From positions 12,732-76,731 of the forward strand of contig CANOIM010000010.1 in NCBI GenBank assembly GCA_947566075.1: DNA of 64,000 bases, written 5' to 3'. This document shows positions 8,805-17,796 of the stretch, in pieces. The notes under the pieces are model-generated. The model was not told the origin of the DNA, searched no databases, and worked only from the letters and a program-made list of their open reading frames with translations. The position numbers and the translations under genes were made by a program. Origin of the DNA: an uncultured Eggerthellaceae bacterium. Lineage in GTDB: Bacteria > Actinomycetota > Coriobacteriia > Coriobacteriales > Eggerthellaceae. Position 1 is the stretch's first letter. Every line of letters begins with the position of its first letter.

Positions 8805-9740
8805 TTACTGGTCCAAGAGGTATTCAGCCACCGCATCTGCCGCGTTCGCGCCATCTCCCACACCGGTGGATACCTGGCGAAGGACCTTCGTGCGCACATC
8901 ACCTGCTGCGAACACTCCTGGCCGAGAGGTCTTCCCCATCTCATCCGCAATGATATTACCGAACATATCCAGCTCTAGGCTACCATCAAGGAATTCGGTG
9001 TTGGGCGTGGTCCCAATGGCCACGAAGATGGCTGAGAGCGCTATCTCCCTTCGTTCCCCCGTCATCTTATCGAGCACCTTGGCCCCTGAGACGAGGCCAT
9101 CCTCTTCGCGGATCTCCTCTACGATGGTGTTCCAGACGATATCCACGTTCGCAAGCTGCTTCAACCGTTCGTGATAGATGGCTGTAGCGCGCAGGACATC
9201 TCGTCGTACGAACATGAAGACCTTGCGGCAGATGCGGGACAGATAGATAGCATCAGCCGCAGCCGTATCTCCCCCGCCGACGATGCAGACATCCTTTCCC
9301 TTGAAGAAATTGCCATCACAGGTAGCGCAGTAGGAGACCCCTGCTCCCTTGAGCTCATCTTCCCGAGGCAGTCCGAGCTTAGCCGGACGAGCCCCTGTGG
9401 CGATGATGACCGCTTTGGCGGCCAAGGTTCCCCCATGCATGTTGAGCCTCTTCGGATCAGCGTCGAAGTACACGCTGGTCACCTCATCATAGATGGTCTT
9501 CGCGCCGAAGCTTTCTGCCTGCTCATGCATGATGACTGACAGCTCATAGCCGCTGGTGGATTGGTTGAACCCCGGATAGTTCTCGAGATGTTCTGTTTGG
9601 GCAAGCTGGCCACCTGGGGAGATGCTCTCTATGAGAGCCGTATCCAACCCTGCCCGGGCGCAGTACATAGCCGCCGTGAGGCCTGCTGGTCCTGCACCGA
9701 TGATGGCCACATCATAGAGATCGAGATGCTCATGGGTCAT
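8805..9740 (-). CDS. trxB: Thioredoxin-disulfide reductase
   Basis: 311 residues. FAD domain start VAIIGAGPAGLTAAMYCARAG, redox-active CATC (SYCATCDGNFF), NADPH-binding GGGDTAAADA and the C-terminal FAD motif FAAGDVR. It reduces thioredoxin with NADPH. The gene for its partner TrxA lies just upstream, separated by a hairpin at 9793-9825, so the two may be transcribed partly independently. Confidence 0.96.
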   Translation of the reverse strand: MTHEHLDLYDVAIIGAGPAGLTAAMYCARAGLDTALIESISPGGQLAQTEHLENYPGFNQSTSGYELSVIMHEQAESFGAKTIYDEVTSVYFDADPKRLNMHGGTLAAKAVIIATGARPAKLGLPREDELKGAGVSYCATCDGNFFKGKDVCIVGGGDTAAADAIYLSRICRKVFMFVRRDVLRATAIYHERLKQLANVDIVWNTIVEEIREEDGLVSGAKVLDKMTGERREIALSAIFVAIGTTPNTEFLDGSLELDMFGNIIADEMGKTSRPGVFAAGDVRTKVLRQVSTGVGDGANAADAVAEYLLDQ

Positions 9741-9792
9741 GGTTTCCTCCTTCGGCTGAACCTATGGCCATAGGTTCCTACAGCGAAATGAA

Positions 9793-9825
9793 GAGAGCCT
9801 GCTCCCTTCAAAGGTGCAGGCTCTC
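9793..9825 (-). terminator. Hairpin between trxA and trxB (trxA terminator or attenuator)
   Basis: Ten-base perfect stem GAGAGCCTGC / GCAGGCTCTC (9793-9802 and 9816-9825) with a 13-base loop. On the minus strand it follows trxA by about 20 bases and leads into TTCATTTCG, a weak T-tract. It may partly terminate trxA transcripts before trxB. Confidence 0.65.
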
Positions 9826-9845
9826 AAATGGTCCCTGACAAGCGC

Positions 9846-10154
9846 CTAGGCGAATATGCCCATCAACTGCTGCTTCGGCACGGCGCCCAAGACCTTGTTC
9901 TTGATTGCGCCCTTATCGAACAGGATGAGAGTGGGCACCGAATTGACCCGATAGCTGGCAGCTAGATCAGGGCTTTGGTCTATATCCACCTTGTAGACAT
10001 AGGCCTGACCCGCCTTTTCCTGGGCAACTTCATCCAGGACAGGTGCGAGCCTCTTGCAAGGGCCGCACCAGGTGGCGAAGAAGTCAACGAGGACCGGCTT
10101 ATCCGCTTCTAACACCTTCGACTGGAAATCTTGGGAAGAGATGATTTCGCTCAT
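9846..10154 (-). CDS. trxA: Thioredoxin
   Basis: 102 residues, standard size. Active site WCGPC (VLVDFFATWCGPCKRLAP) and the cis-proline region SVPTLILF. It is a cytosolic disulfide reductant recycled by TrxB, encoded next. GGGGATAG precedes the ATG. Confidence 0.96.
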   Translation of the reverse strand: MSEIISSQDFQSKVLEADKPVLVDFFATWCGPCKRLAPVLDEVAQEKAGQAYVYKVDIDQSPDLAASYRVNSVPTLILFDKGAIKNKVLGAVPKQQLMGIFA

Positions 10155-10280
10155 GACGACCTATCCCCTTTCATTGGAACAGCTTCGCAGCTCAATGAGC
10201 CGCAGTTCTCCATCGGTTGCATTCTTTCCCATAGCATAGCAGCTGAGAACCGGAATGCCCCAGGTGTAACCAGAACGCAA

Positions 10281-10315
10281 GAATGCCGTTGGCATCCAGC
10301 AAGCCAACGGCATTC
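10281..10315 (-). terminator. Strong hairpin downstream of thrS
   Basis: Thirteen-base perfect stem GAATGCCGTTGGC / GCCAACGGCATTC (10281-10293, 10303-10315) with a nine-base loop, 35 bases after the thrS stop on the minus strand. The following TTGCGTTCTG is only moderately T-rich. Most likely the end of the thrS transcript. Confidence 0.7.
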
Positions 10316-10349
10316 CTCAGCTCAAAGCGAAGCGGAATGGGGTAGCAGC

Positions 10350-12263
10350 CTAGAGGGCAGCATCCCTGATCTTGTCCACGAACTCCCGTCGGTCGCACGT
10401 GCCCAGGTCTCCCTCAGCGCGGTCACGCACGGAGACGGTGTTCTCAGCCACCTCAGCATCTCCCAGGATGACCATGTAAGGGATCTTCTGCTGCTGGGCT
10501 TTGGCTATCTTCACCTTCATGGGCTCATTCTGATCGTAGAGCTCAACGCGGCCGCCCACCCCGCGCAATTCACCCGCGAACTCCTCTGCGGCTTCCCGGT
10601 GACGGTCAGCGATGGGGATGACAGCCACCTGGACCGGGGCCAGCCATAGCGGCAATGCCCCTGCGTAATGCTCTATGAGGATGCCCAAGAACCGTTCGAT
10701 GGAGCCGAAGATGGCCCGATGCAGCATCCAAGGACGCTGTTCGGTATTATCAGCTGCCCGGTAGGTCAGGTCGAACCGCTCCGGCATGTTGAAGTCTATC
10801 TGCACGGTGGAGCACTGCCAGGTGCGGCCGATGGCGTCTTTCACCTTGATATCTATCTTGGGGCCGTAGAAAGCACCGTCACCTTCGTTGATGTCATAGG
10901 ACAGGCTATGGCGTTCGCAGGCCTCTTTGAGCGCATTGGTGGCGTATTCCCACATCTCATCCGTGCCGATGGATTTGTCTGGCCGGGTGGATATCTCAGC
11001 CTCGTATTCGAAACCGAACGTGCCCATGATGTGATCCACCAAATCAAGGATGGCCACCACTTCATCCACTACCTGTTCCCGGGTGCAGAACACATGGGCG
11101 TCATCTTGGGTGAAGCCACGGGCCCGCAGAAGCCCGTGCACCACGCCAGACATCTCGTGCCGGTACACGGTGCCGAATTCGAAGTAACGCAGCGGTAAGT
11201 CCCGGTAGGAATGCAGCTCGTTCTTATAGAGCATCACATGACCCGGGCAGTTCATGGGCTTCACGCCGTATTCACTGGGACGAGGGTCCTCTTCGGTGCC
11301 TTCGTTTATCTCGAAGAAGTACATATTGTCTTTGTAGAACCCGTAATGGCCCGAGGTCTTCCATACCTCTGCATTGTAGATATGGGGTGTGATGACCTCT
11401 TCATAGCCACGCTCATAGAGGTCACGGCGCAGCCACTCCTGCAGGGTGCGGATCACGCGCGCGCCCTTGGGCAGATACATGGGAAGCCCCACGCCTGCCA
11501 TGGGATCCATCATGTAGATGCCCAGCTCCCGGCCGAGCTTGCGATGGTCGCGCTTCTCGGCTTCCTCCAAGCGCGTCAGGTATTCCTCTAGGTCCTTCTT
11601 CTTGAAGAAGGCTGTGCCGTAGACGCGGGTGAGCATCTCGTTGTCAGCGTTGCCCTTCCAGTAGGCCCCGGCGGTCTTCATGAGCTTGAATGCGCCCAGC
11701 TTGCCCGCAGAGGGCACATGGGGGCCGCTGCAGAGGTCAACGAAGCTGCCGTGACGATAGAGGGTTATAGCCTCATCAGCGCTCAGGTCATCGATGTGCT
11801 CTGATTTCAGGCGCTGATCCTTGAACGCTTCTTTAGCTTCCTCATAGGTGAGAGCTTCACGCACGAAGGGCTCATCCTTGGCGATGATCTCAGCCATCTT
11901 GGCTTCGATGGCCTCGAAATCTTCTGTGGAGATGGGCTGTTCTAGGGCGAAATCATAGAAGAAGCCATCTTCGGTAGAAGGACCGAAGCCGATCTGGGCA
12001 CCGGGGAACAGCTCTTGAACGGCCTCAGCCATCACATGGGCCATGGAATGGCGCATGATATCCAGAGCCTCCGGAGAACGGTCTGTGATGATCTCAACGG
12101 TAGCGCCTTCGGGGACGATGGCGGCAAGGTCAGCCAGTTGGCCATCGATCTTCCCGGCGAGGGCTGCCTTGGCCAGGCCCGCGCCGATAGAAGCGGCAAC
12201 GTCTTGGATGGATGCGCCTTCAGGTACTTCCTTCGCGCTTCCATCAGGGAGCAGTATCTTCAT
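10350..12263 (-). CDS. thrS: Threonyl-tRNA synthetase
   Basis: 637 residues, full length. An N-terminal TGS domain (MKILLPDGSAKEVPEG) is followed by an editing domain with the HSMAH motif (MRHSMAHVMAE), a class II catalytic core with MNCPGH, and a C-terminal anticodon-binding domain. It charges tRNA-Thr. There is no room for a T-box leader: only ten bases separate it from the zinc-ribbon membrane protein gene upstream. AAAGGAATC lies before the ATG. Confidence 0.97.
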   Translation of the reverse strand: MKILLPDGSAKEVPEGASIQDVAASIGAGLAKAALAGKIDGQLADLAAIVPEGATVEIITDRSPEALDIMRHSMAHVMAEAVQELFPGAQIGFGPSTEDGFFYDFALEQPISTEDFEAIEAKMAEIIAKDEPFVREALTYEEAKEAFKDQRLKSEHIDDLSADEAITLYRHGSFVDLCSGPHVPSAGKLGAFKLMKTAGAYWKGNADNEMLTRVYGTAFFKKKDLEEYLTRLEEAEKRDHRKLGRELGIYMMDPMAGVGLPMYLPKGARVIRTLQEWLRRDLYERGYEEVITPHIYNAEVWKTSGHYGFYKDNMYFFEINEGTEEDPRPSEYGVKPMNCPGHVMLYKNELHSYRDLPLRYFEFGTVYRHEMSGVVHGLLRARGFTQDDAHVFCTREQVVDEVVAILDLVDHIMGTFGFEYEAEISTRPDKSIGTDEMWEYATNALKEACERHSLSYDINEGDGAFYGPKIDIKVKDAIGRTWQCSTVQIDFNMPERFDLTYRAADNTEQRPWMLHRAIFGSIERFLGILIEHYAGALPLWLAPVQVAVIPIADRHREAAEEFAGELRGVGGRVELYDQNEPMKVKIAKAQQQKIPYMVILGDAEVAENTVSVRDRAEGDLGTCDRREFVDKIRDAAL

Positions 12264-12273
12264 GATGATTCCT

Positions 12274-12789
12274 TTAGGATTCGTGGCTTGCGGTAGAGCT
12301 TGAGGAATGGGAACGACGGCGCGTTCGAGAGCTGGAAGAGCCAGAACGGCTCTTAGAGCCGCCGCCTACCGGTGTGGCGCAATAGGGGCAGACGGTCCAG
12401 GCTGGTTCGAGCGCCTTCTCACAGTGAGAGCAGAGGTTCTTGAGCTGCGTGTGGCAGTTGGGGCAGAGGACGTAATCCATCTCCACGGGGTAGCCGCAGG
12501 TGGCGCATTCGCCATACTTCATCAGCTGGCGCTGCTTCAGAGCCACTTCCAGCTCTTGTTCGTCTTTATCTATGCGCAGCATGGGTGGACGCAAGAGGCA
12601 ATAGGCGATGACGCCCACGATGGGCACCAGAGCAACGATGGCCCACACATACCAGGCCGCTCCGCGGAGATAGGCGTCCCGCACCACCCAGACGATGGAG
12701 AGGACATAGAGGATCACCAGGAGGACGACCACCACGGTGAACGCGGTTTGCATCTGTGGTGTCCACAGCTGTGCGAAAAGCTCACTCAC
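12274..12789 (-). CDS. Membrane protein with C-terminal double zinc ribbon
   Basis: 171 residues. Two hydrophobic segments (about 16-35, VVVVLLVILYVLSIVWVV, and 44-66, WYVWAIVALVPIVGVIAYCL) precede a cytosolic part with four CxxC knuckles: CATC, CPNC, CSHC, CPYC. These are two zinc ribbons of the double-zinc-ribbon type. A Ser/Arg-rich basic tail ends it. Function unknown. It may form a bicistron with thrS, but the two have no evident functional link. Confidence 0.85.
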   Translation of the reverse strand: MSELFAQLWTPQMQTAFTVVVVLLVILYVLSIVWVVRDAYLRGAAWYVWAIVALVPIVGVIAYCLLRPPMLRIDKDEQELEVALKQRQLMKYGECATCGYPVEMDYVLCPNCHTQLKNLCSHCEKALEPAWTVCPYCATPVGGGSKSRSGSSSSRTRRRSHSSSSTASHES

Positions 12790-12873
12790 TTCTTCACTCC
12801 TTATACTGCGTTTCTACTGCGGTTTGCGATTATAGCAAAGGCGCTGCCAGGGCTAGCCGAATGTGGAGAGCCA

Positions 12874-15537
12874 TCACATCTGCTCAAGCTGGGAGGTGAC
12901 CTTCTCCAACTGACCTTGGATCTCATCGCGCTTCGCCGTGTCCTTTTGGATGACCTCAGGAGCAGCCTTGGCCAAGAATCCGAGATTGGAGAGCTTCTTC
13001 TCCAGCTTAGCTAGGTCAGCGGACAGCTTCTTCTGCTCCTTCTCCAGCTTCGCCTTCTCTTCGGCGAAGTCAACGAAGCCGGCCAGATCCGTATAGACCT
13101 CCAGGTCAGAGACGATGCCCACCACAGCCTCAGCAGGCTTTTGCTGTTCGGGGGAAGCCTCCAGGGAGGAGATGCGGGCCAGCGATGAGATGAGCGTTGC
13201 CTGCTGTAGGATCTGCTCCGCCTTGGAAGCGGGAGCCTTGACGGAGACGGCCAGCTCCTCTTTCGGAGAGACGCCGTAGCGCGAACGGGCAGAACGCACA
13301 GCACCCACCACTTCGATCACCACGCGCACGCTGCTCTCGGCGGTATCATCCACGAAATGCGCCAGCTCAGCAGCATCAGGCCACGGAGCAGTTATCAGCA
13401 TCTCAGGGGCATCAACGGGGCGAGGCATGGAAGCGTAGATCCGCTCGGTGATGAAGGGCATCACCGGGTGCAGGAGACGCAGAAGGGCATAGAGCACGAA
13501 CTGGAGGTTACGCTGGCATGCCAAGCGATCGTCAGGATCTTGGGAATTGAGACGGCTCTTGGAGAATTCGATGTACCAATCACAGAACTCGTTCCAGATG
13601 AACGTATAGAGCAGACGGGTCATCTCAGAGAGGTCGAAGCTGTCATAGGCCGCATCCATGGCCGCCACCGTCTTCGCCAGAGAAGAGAAGATCCAACGGT
13701 CAGCGCTGGTCCGCAGCTCAGGTGAGCCGGGAGCGAACCCATCCATGTTCATCTCGACGAAGCGAGCGGCGTTCTTGATCTTATTCGCGAAGTTGCGCGC
13801 CGATTCGATGCGCTGATGATCGAAGCGCAGGGTTTGAGAGCCGGTCACCTGGGACACCAGGCCGAAGCGCATGCCATCGGCACCGTACTCAGCCATGAGA
13901 TCCATGGGGTTCACGCCATTGCCCCGAGACTTGCTCATGGGTTTTCCATCAGAGCCCATGACCGTAGGATGGATGATGACATCCTGGAAGGGGATCTCAT
14001 CCATGCACCATTCAGAGGCCATCACCATGCGCGCCACCCAAAGGCCCATGATATCCCGGGCCGTGGAGAGCACCTGGGTAGGATAGAACTTGACCAGGTC
14101 CGGCGCATCCTTGCCCATCTCTCCCCAGCCTTGGGTGGCGAAGGGCCAGAGCTGGGAGGAGAACCAAGTATCCAGCACGTCCTCATCCTGGCGCACGCAA
14201 GCCCCGCATTCAGGGCACGTTTCGACATCTTCCAAGAGGGCATCTTGCCAACCGCAGGCATCGCAATAGAAGACGGGGATCCGATGGCCCCACCACAGCT
14301 GCCGGGAGATGCACCAATCCTTCAGGTTATCCAGCCAGTCAAGATAGACCTGGCCCCAGCGCGTTGGATGGAATGTCACCTGACCGTCTGCCACGGCCTT
14401 GCGCGCCGGTTCCTTCAGGCGGGAGACATCCACGAACCACTGCTCGGACAGCCAGGGCTCTAGGATGTTGTGGCAACGGTAGCAATGCATGACGGAATGG
14501 TTGATATCCTCTATATGATCCAGCAGGCCCTGCTCTTCGAAGGCCCGAACCACCGCTTCGCGCGCCTCATCCCGGCCCATGCCGGAGAAGGGGCCGAACC
14601 CTTCCACTACCCGGGCTGTCTCATCGAAGATGTTCACGCGCTCAAGGCCCGCACGCTCCCCCATGGCGAAATCGTTCGGATCATGGGCGGGGGTGACCTT
14701 GACCGCACCGGTGCCATAGGCAGCATCCACATGGAAATCAGCGAAGATGGGGATCTCCCGGTTCACCAAGGGCAGCATCACCGTCTTACCGATGAGCCCA
14801 GCATAGCGCTCATCAGAAGGACTCACGGCAACACCGGTATCCCCCAGCATGGTCTCAGGGCGCGTGGTGGCCACCACGATGTGATCCAAGCCATCCACCG
14901 GTTCGGTCAGCGGATAGCGGAGGTACCACAGATGCCCTGGCTCATCAGCGTATTCCGCCTCGTCATCAGCGATGGCCGTGGTGCAATGGGGACACCAATT
15001 CACGATGCGTTTGCCCCGGTAGACGACATCTTGGTGGTACCAGTCCACGAAGAGCTTGCGCACCGCCAGGGAGAATTCCGGGCTCATGGTGAATTGCTCA
15101 TGGTCATAATCGCAGCTGCAACCCATGGCCTTGATCTGGCTGACGATGATGCCGCCGTATTCGTCACGCCATTTCTGACATTCAGCTATGAATGCCTCTC
15201 GGCCTATCTCTCTACGATTGATGCCCTGCTCAGCCAGATGCTTGTCAACCTTGGTCTGGGTGGCGATGCCTGCGTGGTCGGTTCCTAAGATCCAGCGGGT
15301 CTGATAGCCCTGCATGCGCGCCCGACGGATGAGGGTGTCCTGGATGCTGTCATTCAGAGCGTGGCCCATATGGAGCACGCCGGTCACGTTCGGAGGGGGG
15401 ATGACGATGGTGTAGCCCTCATCTGCATGAGCGCCGAAGCCTTGGGAGCGCAGGAAATACCCACCTGCCATCCACGCTTCGAAGATAGGGCGCTCCCAAG
15501 CGCTGAAATCCTCGGTGACCTTCTTGCCGTCCGTCAT
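12874..15537 (-). CDS. valS: Valyl-tRNA synthetase
   Basis: 887 residues, class I synthetase. HIGH-type signature in PPPNVTGVLHMGHALND, KMSKS-type signature in GKPMSKSRGNGV, a CP1 editing domain with TTRPETMLGDTGVAV, zinc-type cysteines (CHNILEPWLSEQW and CDACGW/CPECGAC), an anticodon-binding domain and the C-terminal coiled coil (about 820-887) typical of ValRS. It lies 45 bases downstream of clpX. Confidence 0.97.
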   Translation of the reverse strand: MTDGKKVTEDFSAWERPIFEAWMAGGYFLRSQGFGAHADEGYTIVIPPPNVTGVLHMGHALNDSIQDTLIRRARMQGYQTRWILGTDHAGIATQTKVDKHLAEQGINRREIGREAFIAECQKWRDEYGGIIVSQIKAMGCSCDYDHEQFTMSPEFSLAVRKLFVDWYHQDVVYRGKRIVNWCPHCTTAIADDEAEYADEPGHLWYLRYPLTEPVDGLDHIVVATTRPETMLGDTGVAVSPSDERYAGLIGKTVMLPLVNREIPIFADFHVDAAYGTGAVKVTPAHDPNDFAMGERAGLERVNIFDETARVVEGFGPFSGMGRDEAREAVVRAFEEQGLLDHIEDINHSVMHCYRCHNILEPWLSEQWFVDVSRLKEPARKAVADGQVTFHPTRWGQVYLDWLDNLKDWCISRQLWWGHRIPVFYCDACGWQDALLEDVETCPECGACVRQDEDVLDTWFSSQLWPFATQGWGEMGKDAPDLVKFYPTQVLSTARDIMGLWVARMVMASEWCMDEIPFQDVIIHPTVMGSDGKPMSKSRGNGVNPMDLMAEYGADGMRFGLVSQVTGSQTLRFDHQRIESARNFANKIKNAARFVEMNMDGFAPGSPELRTSADRWIFSSLAKTVAAMDAAYDSFDLSEMTRLLYTFIWNEFCDWYIEFSKSRLNSQDPDDRLACQRNLQFVLYALLRLLHPVMPFITERIYASMPRPVDAPEMLITAPWPDAAELAHFVDDTAESSVRVVIEVVGAVRSARSRYGVSPKEELAVSVKAPASKAEQILQQATLISSLARISSLEASPEQQKPAEAVVGIVSDLEVYTDLAGFVDFAEEKAKLEKEQKKLSADLAKLEKKLSNLGFLAKAAPEVIQKDTAKRDEIQGQLEKVTSQLEQM

Positions 15538-15582
15538 CTACCGCTCTTCCCCTCTCCTAGAACCCGGTTGCTTGACCAGCTA

Positions 15583-16980
15583 TCACGCGCTCTGACGCGT
15601 CTGCTTCCGCAGCTTCTTCACCTCAGGCACGGTTTCCCCTGTGATGTCAGTGGCCCGGATGGTCACCTTGGCGGGACCCTTGGTCTCGGGCAGGTCATAC
15701 ATGACATCCATCAGGATGCGCTCGCAGATGGAACGCAGGCCGCGCGCGCCAGTGCCATGCTCAGCCGCCTCATGGGCTATGGCGGTCAGAGCCTCGTCCT
15801 CTACCACGAGCTGAGCATCCTCATAGGCGAACATCTTGGTGTATTGCTTGATGAGCGCATTCTTGGGTTCCACCAAGATGCGCACGAGGTCTTCTTCGGT
15901 GAGCTCATCCAAAGAGGTGATGACCGGGATGCGTCCGACGAATTCCGGGATCATGCCGTACTTGTTGAGGTCTTCCGGGAGCACCTGAGCCAAGAGCTCA
16001 GCGTCAGCCTGCTTCTTCGTCTCAGGGATCTGGGAAGCGAAGCCGAGTCCGCTCTTCCCTACCCGCTGGCCGATGATCTCAGGAAGCCCCACGAAAGCGC
16101 CGCCCAAGATGAAGAGGATGTTCTTGGTGTCAATGTGGAGCAGCTCTTGCTCAGGATGCTTGCGCCCCCCCTGGGGCGGCACGCTGGCCTCGCAACCCTC
16201 CACGATCTTCAGGAGCGCCTGCTGGACGCCCTCACCTGAGACGTCTCGCGTGATGGAGAGGTTCTCTGCCTTGCGGGCTATCTTGTCTATCTCATCTATG
16301 TAGATGATGCCGATCTCCGCCTTCGGTATGTCGAAGTCAGCAGCGGTGATGAGCTTCAGCAGGATGTTCTCAACATCTTCACCCACATACCCTGCCTCGG
16401 TCAGCGTAGTAGCGTCAGCAATGGCGAAGGGGACCTTGAGGGTGCGCGCCAGCGTTTGAGCCAGGAGCGTCTTGCCGGAGCCGGTGGGGCCTAAGAGCAT
16501 GATGTTGCTCTTGTCTATCTCCACCTCATCCGTAGCTGCTTCCGCCTCAGCCTCAACCGACTCCCCCATGGCGATGCGCTTGTAGTGGTTATAGACCGCA
16601 ACGGACAGGGCGCGCTTGGCGGCCTCTTGGCCCACCACATGCTCAGACAGGGCGGCATGGATCTGATGGGGCGTGGGGAGCTCATCCAGGCCAGCCAAGA
16701 GGTCATCCGGCTCCTCATCAGATGCGATATCGGAGAAATCTCCCGGGGCCACCTCATAGGACCAGGGAGCAGGGTGAGCCTCCGGCACAGACTGGCTGAA
16801 GCCTTCGGGCCTGTTCGCCATCATCATCTCATGCATGAGGGCATCGGCGCACACCGTGATGCATTGATCGCAGATGAATATCTCATTGGGGCCCTGGATC
16901 ATGGAATTGGCCAGGCTGGCAGGTTTCCCGCAGAAGGCGCACTGCACATCTGCGGGAATGTTCCTATTCTCTTCTGTCAT
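15583..16980 (-). CDS. clpX: ATP-dependent Clp protease, ATP-binding subunit ClpX
   Basis: 465 residues. N-terminal C4 zinc finger (CAFCGK ... CDQC), Walker A GPTGSGKTLLA, Walker B IIYIDEIDKIA, sensor/arginine finger region EFVGRIPV and a C-terminal small domain. SGLGFASQ supplies the LGF loop that docks on ClpP. It unfolds substrates for ClpP. A spacer of about 80 residues between the zinc finger and AAA+ domain is acidic and longer than in E. coli. It follows clpP after 43 bases in the conserved tig-clpP-clpX order. Confidence 0.97.
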   Translation of the reverse strand: MTEENRNIPADVQCAFCGKPASLANSMIQGPNEIFICDQCITVCADALMHEMMMANRPEGFSQSVPEAHPAPWSYEVAPGDFSDIASDEEPDDLLAGLDELPTPHQIHAALSEHVVGQEAAKRALSVAVYNHYKRIAMGESVEAEAEAATDEVEIDKSNIMLLGPTGSGKTLLAQTLARTLKVPFAIADATTLTEAGYVGEDVENILLKLITAADFDIPKAEIGIIYIDEIDKIARKAENLSITRDVSGEGVQQALLKIVEGCEASVPPQGGRKHPEQELLHIDTKNILFILGGAFVGLPEIIGQRVGKSGLGFASQIPETKKQADAELLAQVLPEDLNKYGMIPEFVGRIPVITSLDELTEEDLVRILVEPKNALIKQYTKMFAYEDAQLVVEDEALTAIAHEAAEHGTGARGLRSICERILMDVMYDLPETKGPAKVTIRATDITGETVPEVKKLRKQTRQSA

Positions 16981-17023
16981 AGCTCTCTCTAAGGTTGGCT
17001 GGGACGGTCAGGGATGGATGGTT

Positions 17024-17626
17024 CTAGTGATGGGTGATGATCTCATCTACCAGACCGTATTCCTTGGCCTGTTCAGCGGTCATGTAGTTGTCTCGTTCTG
17101 TGTCTGCCTGGATGGTCTCGATGCTCTGGCCGGTGTTGTCAGCCAGGATCTTGTTCAGCTGCTTGCGGGTCTTCAGCATGAAGTCAGCCACGATGGCTAT
17201 CTCGGTCTGCTGGCCCTGAGCACCGCCCAGGGGCTGATGGATCAGCACCATGGAATTCGGCAGGCAGTAGCGCTTGCCCTTGGCACCAGATGACAGCAGC
17301 ACAGCGGCCATGGAGGCGCATTCGCCGATGCAGATGGTGGAGACATCGCACTTGATGAAGTTCATAGTGTCAAGGATGCCCAAGCCTGCGGTGACAGAGC
17401 CACCCGGGGAATTGATGTAGAGGGAGATGTCCTTCTCAGGGTCAGAGCTCTCCAGATGCAGCAGCTGAGCCACCACGGAATTGGCCACGTGGTCATCTAT
17501 CTGCTCACCCAAGAAGATGATGCGATCATTCAGCAGCCGTGAGTAGATGTCATAGCTGCGCTCCCCGCGCGGTGATTGCTCGATGACGTAGGGGATCAGT
17601 GCGTTCCTTGCAACTTCGATGCCCAT
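17024..17626 (-). CDS. clpP: ATP-dependent Clp protease proteolytic subunit
   Basis: 200 residues. Catalytic Ser in GECASMAAV, His in LIHQPLGGAQGQ and Asp in DTERDNYM. The handle region and N-terminal axial loop are intact. It forms the degradation chamber with ClpX. Only one clpP lies here; many actinobacteria carry a second copy in tandem, which is absent at this locus. Confidence 0.97.
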   Translation of the reverse strand: MGIEVARNALIPYVIEQSPRGERSYDIYSRLLNDRIIFLGEQIDDHVANSVVAQLLHLESSDPEKDISLYINSPGGSVTAGLGILDTMNFIKCDVSTICIGECASMAAVLLSSGAKGKRYCLPNSMVLIHQPLGGAQGQQTEIAIVADFMLKTRKQLNKILADNTGQSIETIQADTERDNYMTAEQAKEYGLVDEIITHH

Positions 17627-17710
17627 GATTCCTCGCTTTCGTCAGGGACGCTGAAGCGCCCTTTTCCTTTTGGTTGACACTATGATACAGATGTTCCGTT
17701 ATTGCAACAT

Positions 17711-17747
17711 CGACCCAGCGTATCCATATCAAAGGCACACTGGGTCG
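17711..17747. repeat. Inverted repeat between tig and clpP
   Basis: CGACCCAG (17711-17718) and CTGGGTCG (17740-17747) form a perfect 8-bp inverted repeat with a 21-base loop, about 50 bases past the tig stop on the minus strand. A second short repeat, GATGTT/AACATC, overlaps the left arm. It could end the tig transcript or be a regulator site for clpP. No T-tract follows, so I cannot decide. Confidence 0.4.
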
Positions 17748-17796
17748 AAAGCAGGGAGATCAGCTATGGGCTGGTGGGAGCGCGGAGCCGAAGGGG

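Noticed and set aside
12264..12290. T-box leader for thrS
   Set aside because: Only ten bases separate thrS from the preceding gene, and no T-box sequence (AGGGTGGNACCGCG-like) was seen upstream of thrS or valS.
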